A program made the position numbers and the translations under genes. Of a DNA stretch of 64,000 bases, positions 1 through 7,890 are shown in pieces (the first letter of the stretch is position 1; each line of letters starts with the position of its first letter). Origin of the DNA: Ooceraea biroi (Eukaryota; Arthropoda; Insecta; Hymenoptera; Formicidae); assembly GCF_003672135.1 (NCBI RefSeq), contig NC_039517.1, forward strand, positions 13,292,601 through 13,356,600, written 5' to 3'. The notes under the pieces were generated by a model, which searched no databases, was not told the DNA's origin, and was given only the letters and a program-made list of their open reading frames with translations.

Positions 1-319
1 GTAAGCGTCTTCGGCAGAATGACCGCGGTGGTGTCGTACGTCGGATTAGACGCGTGACTAGGCGTGACTCGAATTTGCACCGCGTGTCGGAATGTGCCGG
101 CGGAAATGCCACCGAGCGCGGAAACAGATATAGGCGATCTAACCCGTTTGGCCTTCAAGAGTTGAACAAGGCGCTCGCTGACAAAGGTCATCTCCGAACC
201 CTGATCGATAAGAGCTCGAACGACAGCAAAGCGACCGGAGGAAATGCTCACTCGGTTTAGCGCCGTGGCTAATAACACGCGAGAACGCAATCGCTTGTCC
301 GATGAGGAGATCAGCGAGG
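1..319 (-). pseudogene. BEL/Pao A17-type aspartic protease, N-terminal part
   Basis: On the - strand this stretch encodes the retropepsin-like protease typical of BEL/Pao elements, with a DQGSE active-site motif followed by the VSERLVQLL-type segment. The same region is seen in BEL1 (LLDQGSE) and BEL2 (LLDSGSE). It would process the Gag-Pol polyprotein in the virus-like particle. It is joined to gag by a frameshift around 320-440 and has a stop near 55, so it is not functional as read. Confidence 0.7.
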
Positions 320-1591
320 TCACTTCGGCCGCAGGTGTAGTCGAGATGGACGCAGTATCGGTGGTTGCAATGGTCGATGACCCCGAGCTAGGCTCAGCGC
401 TCGTGTGAAGCATCGAATGATGTTTTTGTTGACACGACCGACACGTATGACGCTTCGGCAGTCGGCTAATGCATGATACGCGCTTAGGCAGTTTGAACAT
501 CGTTTATACCTTTTAACGACGTCGCGACGCTGTCCGGCATTTTTGCTAATAAATTCCGGACATTTCGACAGATAATGTCGAGCCTGGCACAGTGGGCACA
601 GGTCTCGATCGCTCGCAGTCGAAGAGGCGGTAGATGCGCTAACTCGCGGCGTGGACTTGGATCCGGACTTGCGGAGCGAGTCGGGTGCGAATTCTTCGAT
701 GGCGCGAACTCGTGCGTGCAAGAATCGCGCAAGGTCGTCGTACGTAGGTAGGAAATCCGCGTCGCCCGCTTTCAGGGTCCAAGCCTTCCGCGTAACCGGG
801 TCCAGTTTCTGTACGACGAGGTGGACGAGTCCGTCGTTCCACAGTTCGAAATCGCTGCGATTAAGCCGAGTTAGAGCCGATAGCGTGATATTAAGTTTAT
901 CGCGTAACGCGTGTAAATTGCTGGCTGATTCGCGTGTGACGGCTGGCAAGTTAAGCAGCGAAGACAGATGTGTCGCGACGAGACGACGTTTATTCTCGAA
1001 CCTGCCTTTCAGCGTGTGCCACGCGATCGCAAAATTATCGGCAGTTACAGATAAATTAGCTATGCATTCGAGCGCGCGACCCTTTAAGCTCGAAGTTAGG
1101 TAGTGCATTCGGGCAAAATCGCTCAGATCTGGATTGTCGCGAATGAGAGCCGTAAAGCGATCGCGAAAGTGCTCCCATTCTTCTTACTTGCCATCGAAAG
1201 GCGGTAACCGAATAGTCGGGAGATGAGACAAAGAAAAAGGCGACGTGTCGGATCGCACGGTACTGTTCGCAATTGATTGAGTCTGACTCACGACCGGCTC
1301 CAGCTCTTCCAACCACACGGCGAGGTCGTCCATGGTGGCGTTGAACGCCGCTTCCGTCACATCTAGCAGGTTGTTGGAGAAATACTCGACAGTCGGACGG
1401 GACGCCGCAGAAACCAAGGTCGTCAACAAGTCGTGCCCTTGCTGATACTGCGCCCAGGCCTCCTTCACGGTGGCGATTCGAGAACGAACGATAGCAGCGT
1501 TCATATTCTTTCGGCCCGTCTTCTTGAAGTTCTCAATGGTACGCTCGATAGAGCGTTGGATTCGCGCTTGCTTCTCAATCTGCGCGTCCAT
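320..1591 (-). pseudogene. BEL/Pao Gag (DUF1759-type) with zinc knuckles
   Basis: A Gag open from an ATG at 1589-1591 leftwards. The N-terminal coiled region ends in a proline-rich LPPFDGK motif (the LPKI.LP.F.G signature of the family). One in-frame TAA at 1184-1186 follows, and the same frame then continues as the capsid-like core. Near 470-560 are cysteine/histidine clusters (CPLCQARHYLSKC and CSNCLSAYHALADC) that are retroviral-type zinc knuckles for RNA packaging. A frameshift ends the homology before the protease. Gag would form the cytoplasmic particle; this copy is inactivated by the stop and the frameshift. Confidence 0.85.
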
Positions 1592-1644
1592 GATCCCGTG
1601 GATTGCTTGTTAGGTCGTGTCACTAGCCTTGCACTCGCGCCCCA

Positions 1645-1662
1645 ATCCGGCTCGAAGGACCA
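1645..1662 (-). promoter_or_regulatory. BEL/Pao primer-binding site
   Basis: On the - strand just downstream of the LTR lies TGGTCCTTCGAGCCGGAT. Almost the same 18 bases follow the 5' LTRs of BEL1 (40452) and BEL2 (43695). A conserved sequence in that position of three different BEL elements is best read as the tRNA primer-binding site for minus-strand DNA synthesis. Confidence 0.75.
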
Positions 1663-1668
1663 AATTTA

Positions 1669-2386
1669 TGTGCGAGATCCAACTTTCGTGGTCGGATTCC
1701 GGCATTGACTGCTGATTCCGTTCGGAAGAGAACGTGCGACGTGAAAAGTGACCACTCGGTGATCACGGCAAGGACTGGGGCGTGTGACAGGAGTTCACTA
1801 ATTCCGCGGAATGTTCGTTTAACAAGTTTATTGTAACACAGTCAAAAAATGAACAAAAAGTCAGTCACGGATTGTCTCGAGAGAACGCGAATCTGCGTAC
1901 ATGTATCGTCCGTCGAAGATATCGAGCGTAGATCGGGAACGCGCGTATCTGCTACAGTGGAAAACGCGACGTTGTTCTACGGATGCACTCCGAACTCGAT
2001 CTCGAGAAATTCGAACGATTTAACGTGCGGCCGAACTTGGGCGAAATAGATGAGTACTGTCTGCGACAACGATTCGTTAGCGAACGAGGCTGAATCTTAT
2101 CTGGCTTTGTTCTCGATGAGCGATCGACAGCGACGTCTCTTGTTTGTCGCCTTCGGTGGAAAAAAATAGGCATACGTGGCCAAACAAGCGATCTCTTTCG
2201 TCTCTGTCCATCGCACGTGATGATTTAAGCCGTGCGAGCGAGATCGTCGGGGTTCGCGCCTGTACGAGGTCAATTTTCGATCGCGAACGACGCAAATATT
2301 GTTAGATCTGGATAGCGCGCGACAAACATCTGGTGCTCGATTTGCCACGCAAGACTCGACGAAATTTTAATCGAAGTCTAATTACA
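1669..2386 (-). repeat. 5' LTR of BEL/Pao element 3
   Basis: Bounded on the - strand by TG (rc of 2385-2386) and CA (rc of 1669-1670), with the primer-binding site six bases beyond the inner end. About 718 bp, longer than the LTRs of BEL1 (550) and BEL2 (402). The outer boundary is inferred from the TG/CA rule only, because the partner LTR is not in the window. Confidence 0.55.
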
Positions 2387-2671
2387 AAAATGGTTTGACC
2401 GTGGTCCAGATCCCGAACAAAATGAGATTCTTGTAGTTTTCTCTTCTTTCTTTTGCGTAAGATTGATTAATATATTTTTACGTAATGAGAATATAGAACA
2501 ATTGTAATGCTGGTATTGTGTATATTAATAGTTTATTTAGGTTTTTACATAAATCTTTTCGTTTTAAGTACTGATATGGCTTGAAGTAAGCGTATTACAT
2601 ATTTGTATTACATATTTATCTGCTGGAAGAAAAGTTTTCTAAACAATTCTCGTGTTTCCATATATATGCAG
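2387..2671 (+). other. Intron 6 remnant of FBXO21-like paralog 1
   Basis: From about 2433 this AT-rich stretch aligns by eye with 4855-5092 and with intron 6 of the complete gene (10455-10700). All three share a cttcttt-cttttgc-taagatt block, a tttacataaatc/accttttc block and a tctgctggaagaaaagttttcta block before the exon 7 acceptor. It has no coding signal. It shows that the paralogs share intron as well as exon sequence. Confidence 0.7.
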
Positions 2672-2749
2672 GTTGAATCTACCGTTACACGCTCTGCAAG
2701 GGAATCCGTGGATACACTACGAAATAAATTGATCAATTTGGTAACTCGG
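2672..2749 (+). CDS. FBXO21-like paralog 1, exon 7a
   Basis: A 78-bp (26-codon) exon with an acceptor ending ..tatatatgcag and a donor gtatgt. It aligns with exon 7b (72 bp) and with exon 7 of the complete gene (about 80 bp); shared residues include the ..S..T.R..I/L motif. It begins in phase 0 and its length is a multiple of three, so it is a symmetric cassette exon. Confidence 0.65.
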
Positions 2750-2785
2750 GTATGTACGTCTGCGCTCGTATGTGATATCTTTCAA

Positions 2786-3740
2786 AAAAGAATTCGACAC
2801 ACTCGAAGTTCTTTCAAAAAAGAACTCTACGCGCCCGAAGTTCTTTCAAAAAAGAACTCTACAAAACTAATGATATCAACAAATTGCGCCAACTACAATG
2901 GGTATTTATGCAAACCAGGAAATCTATTACTTTTTATTATTACTCTTTGGCCGATATTCATTGTTGATTCTTATTTAAGACCATCTTAAGTACATTCATA
3001 AGATATTTGAATTGATACGAATAAATATTTTAATACATATACATATATACATATGTCAATACAAATGTGTTTTTTGAAAATACTTGGCGCTGCTAAACCG
3101 AATAAAACATTCTCAACAAATCGAACCAATATGTTAATTGCCTTATTCTCTTTCTTCCTCTTTTGTGAATGTGTGTGTGTGTGTATTTCGGCGATTGTGT
3201 TATGTAAGTTAGGTGTGTGTGTGTGTGTGTCTCTCTCTCTCTCTCTCTCGTGCGCGCGCGCGTGTGTGTGAGACATTAGAGTTAAGTATAGAATAAGTGT
3301 AATTAACTACATTTGTATATTTCGGCAAGTTGTTGTGTAAATTAGAGTCTAAGCAAATTATTGTAATGTTTAGATTATTTAAATACTAAGAGAATTTTTT
3401 ATTCGGTTTAGCAGCGCCAAATATTTTCAAAAAACACATTTGTATTGACATATTTATATATGTATATGTATTAAAATATTTATTCGTATCAATTCAAATA
3501 TCTTATGAGTGTACTTAAGATGGTCTTAAATAAGAATCAACAATGAATATCGGCCAAAGAGTAATAATAAAAAGTAATAGATTTCCTGGTTTGCATAAAT
3601 ACCCATTGTAGTTGGCGCAATTTGTTGATATCATTAGTTTTGTAGAGTTCTTTTTTGAAAGAACTTCGGGCGCGTAGAGTTCTTTTTTGAAAGAACTTCG
3701 AGTGTGTCGAATTCTTTTTTGAAAGAACTTCGGGCGCGTA
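2786..3740. repeat. Long inverted repeat with microsatellite core (copy 1)
   Basis: Left arm about 2786-3110 and right arm about 3405-3740 are reverse complements, including the aatgatatcaacaaattgcgccaac block and the cttggcgctgctaaaccgaata block next to the core. The core (3110-3405) holds GT, CT and CG tracts. The transcript would fold into a hairpin of more than 300 bp. The same core is found in opposite orientation at 23450-23800. Confidence 0.85.
3169..3270. repeat. Compound microsatellite (GT)n/(CT)n/(CG)n
   Basis: Runs of gt, then ct, then cg and gt again, in the core of the inverted repeat. ORFs predicted here are low-complexity artefacts. Confidence 0.95.
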
Positions 3741-3840
3741 CACTTGGCGCTTTTTTGTACCTTTTTTAAAAAAGGTAATTTTGTTGTGATTTCACACATT
3801 TTGTAGTGTGAAGTATTCTTTTTTATACTATATGAGGATT

Positions 3841-3925
3841 TGCATAACACGAAACATTATCTGTATTTTGTAAACCATGTAAACCCCAAGCAATATTTTG
3901 CCGTGATATTTGATTTTGACAATTC
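3841..3925 (-). pseudogene. USP-type ubiquitin hydrolase remnant, Cys box
   Basis: On the - strand this encodes the start of a ubiquitin-specific protease catalytic domain: a GLQNT..NVSCYAN motif with the catalytic-type Cys codon at 3847-3849. It is nearly the same as the Cys box of the longer USP-like ORF at 34182-35165 in copy 3. The homology stops after the Cys box, so this copy is a short remnant. It shows that the USP-like gene is part of the transposon family and not captured only once. Confidence 0.6.
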
Positions 3926-4179
3926 TCTTGAAGCAATTACTTTTGACAATGCCCATGGAACATCTTTCACTTTGCGATAGCGTTCTTTTGTAACAATAAT
4001 TTACAATGAGATTTTAAGGCTTAAAACTTAAAATTTAGGCTCGATTGCACCTTTGTGTTTTTATAAAGGGCACATAAAAAAGAGACGAAGAGTGAATTAA
4101 GAGTGAATATTTTCAATTATAAGCTTTATAATAAATATTTTAAATATTTTACTATTTTAATTTTTTAATTATATCGATA
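3926..4179. other. Non-coding interior of family copy 1
   Basis: AT-rich sequence between the USP remnant and the tandem duplication. I see no ORF, RNA gene or motif of note. Confidence 0.5.
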
Positions 4180-4436
4180 TCTTAACAAATGGCAAAGTTA
4201 GCTATTTTTTATTTAAACAAATGGTAATAACTTTTGACAGTTCAACTACAAACGAAACAACTAGAAACGGTTCTGAAAATGATAGCGCAAGCGGATTCGC
4301 GACATCTTAACAAATGGCAAAGGTAGCTATTTTGCGTTTAAACAAATGTTAATTAATACCTTTTGAACAGTTCAACTACAAACAAAACGAAACTACAAAC
4401 GATTGTCAAAAAGTCAGCGCAATCAGATTCGCGATA
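4180..4436. repeat. Two-copy tandem duplication, about 125 bp unit
   Basis: Both units begin cttaacaaatggcaaag.tagct and contain gttcaactacaaac and a gcgcaa.c.gattcgcga end. They diverge by several substitutions and small indels. They lie inside transposon copy 1. Confidence 0.75.
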
Positions 4437-4799
4437 TATCTCAATCACACAGATACACCGACTGCATGAGATCGCTGCTGCCACCTATCGGAGCAAAACT
4501 GTACTGTACAAACGACGATGACGACGATAATAATGATGACGTTTCTTAATCGAAAATTTGCCAATTTCAGACTTTGCATCGCAATATCTCCGCTCGTAGG
4601 GCACGTAGGAGAAAAATGAAAACACTTTTATTATATAATTCGACCGCAAACTATCCATTGAGCCTACTTAGAAGTTGATCCTTTCAGCGATTATTGAGAT
4701 CTAATAATCTGAGTGTCTGCGAAAGCGTCGCTTCGCGTAAGAGTCACGGTGCGGTCTCGCTGCGCGTATACTTGGCGCGAGACACTACCGTGTCTCTTG
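4437..4799. repeat. Conserved end block of the CTTGGCGC/USP family, with terminal hairpin
   Basis: This block recurs at 20864-21150 (inverted), 35533-35833 and 36043-36387. Its last 60 bases contain an imperfect palindrome, CACGGT..GGTCTCGC facing GCGAGAC..ACCGTG (4745-4792), followed by TCTCTTG. A strong stem a few bases from the end is reminiscent of rolling-circle transposon ends, but the flanking ATAT direct repeat argues for cut-and-paste; the mechanism is open. Confidence 0.65.
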
Positions 4800-5092
4800 A
4801 TATAAAAATTATACACACATATATACACACAAAAAGCAAAGAAATAATATTCTTGCAAATTTTCTCTTCTTCCTTTTGCATAAGATTGATATATTTTTAC
4901 ATGATGAGAAAATCTCCATGTAATAAAGGAAACCAATATTAATTGTATATGTGAACACTGTATTTAGTCTTTTACATAAACCGTTTCATTACAATTATTG
5001 ATATGGTCTGAAGTATTACTACATATTTGTCAAATAAAATATCTGCTGGAAAAAGTTTTCTAATCAAATCTTGTGTTTCCACATATGTTCAG

Positions 5093-5164
5093 TCCGGTGT
5101 TAGACACACTATAAGGAGATTCATGGATTCAATACGAAATAAAATAATCACGATAGTATCTGGG
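5093..5164 (+). CDS. FBXO21-like paralog 1, exon 7b
   Basis: 72 bp (24 codons), phase 0, acceptor ..acatatgttcag and donor gtatgt. Upstream (4855-5092) and downstream sequence align with introns 6 and 7 of the complete gene, so exon 7 was duplicated together with its flanking intron sequence. Confidence 0.65.
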
Positions 5165-5292
5165 GTATGTATGGCGCTCGGTGTGATATATAAAGATTAC
5201 ACGTATACATATAAAGAAAAAAGAAAACATAAGCAATAATAACAGATAATTATTTATTATCGTTAATTATTATCGTTAATTATATTTTCTAG

Positions 5293-5512
5293 TCGCGTGA
5301 ACAAGAAAAATACACACTCAAACCGAAGATGAGGAAGCCTAGAATGCGATTTGCAGTGGAAATGATTGTGGAAATTTACGATTCGGGTATTGTAGGCGTG
5401 ATAATCGGATGGAGGGAAAGAAAAGATTTTAACCCGAGAGAAATAAATATTCTATCTGCGCGGTATTACTTAGTGTTTTGCGAGAGCATGAACATACTTG
5501 GTGTTCCTGAAG
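5293..5512 (+). CDS. FBXO21-like paralog 1, exon 8 (YccV/HspQ-type domain)
   Basis: Acceptor ..ttttctag, donor gtacaa. Encodes MRFAVEMIVEI then GVIIGW and YYLVFCE, the core of the YccV/HspQ (hemimethylated-DNA-binding-like) domain found at the C-terminus of FBXO21. It ends in phase 1, as exon 8 of the complete gene does. The acidic tail and loop differ clearly from the intact gene, so the paralogs are not recent copies. Confidence 0.75.
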
Positions 5513-5606
5513 GTACAAACAAACTATATTAAATAAATTATATTATAGTGTGAATGATATATTTCCTGTACATATAATAAACCTCGCGTGCATTTTTTTA
5601 TTTCAG

Positions 5607-5763
5607 AGGGGGTAAGGAAGGTAGATACACCGGAACCTTTCAATACCTGCGCAGTCGGAACATATATTTTTCTGCATTTAAAAACACATATTACGTACCA
5701 AATAAAAGGCTGGCAGATGAGTATGGCAGAGAAGATATATTATTTTTATCTAATGAATTGTAG
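5607..5763 (+). pseudogene. FBXO21-like paralog 1, exon 9 with frameshift
   Basis: Acceptor ..ttatttcag. The first 25 codons match exon 9 of the complete gene (..KVDTPEPFN.. against ..TVNKPEPIN..). Near 5690 the frame shifts; the matching YVPNKRLADEYGRED segment follows in the next frame and ends at TAG 5761-5763. Without the shift the original frame runs on to 5852 with unrelated residues. Confidence 0.7.
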
Positions 5764-7259
5764 CGACAGCTTTTTTATTGTTATGTTTTATTGTTATTGT
5801 TTGAGGATGAGCGGAATGAATATAGTTTTGAAGAGAATTTTAGTAAAATCCTAATTTCTCACGAAATAATCTCAGTCCTTCGCAAGGACTCAGTACATTC
5901 GGTATTTGTCTGAGCAGGGGAAAATATTTTTCTCTAATGTTCGGCAAACATCGGTCGAAGCGGCTCGCGTTGCCATATATGGGCATGTCGAATCGTCGTT
6001 CGAGCAACTCGGGCGAATAACGAGATAGTTTGGAAGACCAAATGAAGAAAATACTGCGGCAAAAACCGAATCAGTTGTCTCACGATTCTAGTCGAAGAAA
6101 GTCTTCTTCTCTAGCTCGTAATTTTCTCTTTGTTCGGTTCACCTCACGAGTGCCGTGTAACCGAGTCTCGTTCGAACGACCATTCGACGCCTGGTTTTAT
6201 TAAATCGGGTTCTCTGCGTTAACCACTATTAAACTGAGACGACAAATACAGATTCAATTTCACTGAATCGCAACCTTTACTTTCTTTGGTGTGTTGTGTC
6301 TAATCCTGCCGTCAAATCCTTATCGAAGACTTCCGAGTCTCGAGTGCACGATTCTCGCGCTCAGCGCTGGGCGTCGTCAGTGAATCTCGAACAGTTATAT
6401 TCAAGATGTAAGATGTATTCTAAATATATTACCATCTTTCTATATATAAATATTGTCGAGTATAAAACTATATTTTATAAAATAAAAATCAAAAACAGTT
6501 GAACGTTATTACACCTTTACCTTGACAAAACCCAGTGAGATCTATCGAAATATGATTTTATTATTTTACTTTGCGACATAGATGAGTTATTGTTTGAAAT
6601 TGCCTTCATTTTATTGGTTTTTGCTACTGATTGCCCAAGGAGGAATTGCAATCGCAGAAGTAATTGCAGCTGCAGCCCTGAGCCGCTAGTGTGGTAGGGC
6701 TTGCTCTTTTTGCACCCTTCACCATTGCACAGGCGAACATTCGAATCCCGCCGATGGCAGGCTTCGTTTTTTTTGTTACAATTAATCTAGAAGATATAAT
6801 ACATCGACATCGTTGACATACTCCGTCCAGTACTGTTGGAGGGTGGACACTTATTAACTTGCACTCTCGTTATACACTTTTAGATATATATTTGAATACA
6901 AACTTGCAAATTAAATACAAAATATATGTGCGCTTATGTAACACGCGACTCGCTAAAAGGGCTGGTAAGGCGTCATGTGTATAAAAGAAAAGTAGTGCCA
7001 ACGCTCAATGTATCCTTGCGCCTGATACTCAACGATCGCTACCCTGCTTTATCAATAAACTATATAGATACATGGGCAATACTCTCAAGTACTATATGTC
7101 GATGATATATAATAAATACTTTTTTCCTTACTATAAAATTTTTGTTATATTCTGTGTTTTTTTGTTATAGTCCGCTTTTCTGTGTACAATTAAAGAAATT
7201 TCAGGCTGTTTGAATGTAAAACAAAATAAAAAAACAAAAAACACAGTTTTACAGTCATC
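5764..7259. other. Intergenic region between the two FBXO21-like paralogs
   Basis: No coding gene recognised. It holds a small hairpin (agtccttcgcaaggact, about 5876), an LTR-like GC-richer stretch at about 5920-6400 with no partner found, a tRNA-like SINE candidate (6640-6780), and AT-rich sequence to the MITE at 7260. The promoter of the FBXO21-like gene should lie at the right end, but no motif is convincing. Confidence 0.5.
6640..6780 (+). repeat. Possible tRNA-derived SINE or tRNA pseudogene
   Basis: An A-box-like tgtggtagggc is followed 50 bases on by cattcgaatcccgcc, close to the tRNA B box GGTTCGANNCC with a stem-like context, and then a T run. No intact cloverleaf can be folded by eye and no tail or duplicated flank is clear. 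Confidence 0.3.
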
Positions 7260-7407
7260 TGGGGGTCTATTACGTATCTCTAACGTGAGTGAACATGCAA
7301 AAAGTGAACAAATTTACTAGCATATTTATAATTTGATTGGTCAACACCTAGTGAATTTGCTCACTTTTCCCATTTTCACTCACATAGAGATACGTAATAG
7401 ACTCCCT
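7260..7407. mobile_element. 148-bp MITE
   Basis: Terminal inverted repeats GGGGGTCTATTACGTATC (left) and the reverse complement of GATACGTAATAGACTCCC (right), extending about 33 bp with one small mismatch block (..TCTCTAACGTGAGTGAA against ..TCTCTATGTGAGTGAA). AT-rich centre, no ORF. The terminal G run suggests a Harbinger-type MITE, but the target duplication is not clear. Confidence 0.75.
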
Positions 7408-7729
7408 GATTATATTTTCCACAAAGTATAAATGTTATGTTGTTTCACGGACTTTATACGTCCCTGAAAAGTTAGCCAATCACTGCAGTGATGCCAAATT
7501 CTGGGTACAGTACCATGGAGGGGATAATAGTGCAGATGATTCTCGTAAAGCACACAAGCTCTGCTCATTTTATCCCGAGCACTCACTCTGCTAAGTAGTG
7601 TTTCATCCGATTTCAAATACTTGAGCGACAAACCGATTCAATTAGTTCTACAACGAAACATATAGAAAGTTTGTACAAGTATCATATAATATATTCATTT
7701 ATATTGCTTTTCATATATTGTTTTCCATA

Positions 7730-7890
7730 ATGATTACGATAACGGACCTACCCGAAGAAATGGTACAGACAATTCTGAACTGTAACATTATCAGTTTCCA
7801 AGATATTGTAAATTTCTTCTCCACGTGCAAGCATTTCTATCAAATGATCAACGACGAAAATACATTCTGGCGACGGAAATTTTATAAAAG
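7730..7890 (+). CDS. FBXO21: FBXO21-like exon 1 (F-box)
   Basis: Starts at ATG 7730 and ends ..ttttataaaag before gtatta. Encodes ITDLPEEMVQTILNCN and ..FW.RKF, the F-box pattern. Ends in phase 2; exon 2 restores a Ser-Trp-Pro continuation. Confidence 0.8.

Larger units (their letters stand above)
1..2386 (-). mobile_element. BEL/Pao LTR retrotransposon 3, 5' part only
   Basis: Reading leftwards on the - strand: an LTR (1669-2386), a primer-binding site, a gag gene and the start of an A17-type protease, then the window edge. The order and the gag zinc knuckles match BEL1 and BEL2 elsewhere in the window. The element abuts intron-6-type sequence of the FBXO21-like paralog 1, so it probably separated that paralog from its upstream exons. 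Pol and the 3' LTR lie outside the window. Confidence 0.85.
2779..4799 (-). mobile_element. Unclassified transposon family 'CTTGGCGC/USP', copy 1
   Basis: A 2.0-kb insertion in intron 7a of FBXO21-like paralog 1. Layout left to right: tandem ctttcaaaaaagaactc units, a long inverted repeat with a microsatellite core (2786-3740), a short - strand USP-like remnant (about 3841-3925), a 125-bp tandem duplication, and a conserved end block finishing in a hairpin and CTTG (4799). Flanks carry the direct repeat ATAT (2775-2778, 4800-4803). The exon 7b and exon 7 introns have continuous sequence at this point (gtgatatataaag..), which marks the empty site. Copies 2 (20864-23822) and 3 (25849-36387) have the same building blocks. 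I cannot assign a transposon superfamily. Confidence 0.7.
2672..5763 (+). pseudogene. FBXO21-like paralog 1, 3' exons only (7a, 7b, 8, 9)
   Basis: Four exons match exons 7-9 of the complete FBXO21-like gene at 7730-13973: exon 7a (2672-2749), exon 7b (5093-5164), exon 8 with the YccV-type domain (5293-5512) and exon 9 (5607-5763). Exons 1-6 are absent; a BEL/Pao element lies directly upstream. Intron 7a holds a 2-kb transposon (2779-4799). Exon 9 carries a frameshift near 5690, after which the homologous C-terminus continues in another frame to a TAG at 5761. Loss of the F-box exons and the frameshift make a normal FBXO21 product unlikely. The clean splice sites leave open a truncated transcript or use as alternative 3' exons. 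Confidence 0.75.

Noticed and set aside
1849..2049. ORF of 66 codons on the + strand
   Set aside because: Lies within the LTR of BEL/Pao element 3 on the opposite strand; no protein features.
4437..4799. Helitron 3' end
   Set aside because: A hairpin lies near the end, but CTRR is absent, no Rep-helicase is seen, and 4-bp direct repeats flank copies 1 and 3. I leave the class open.
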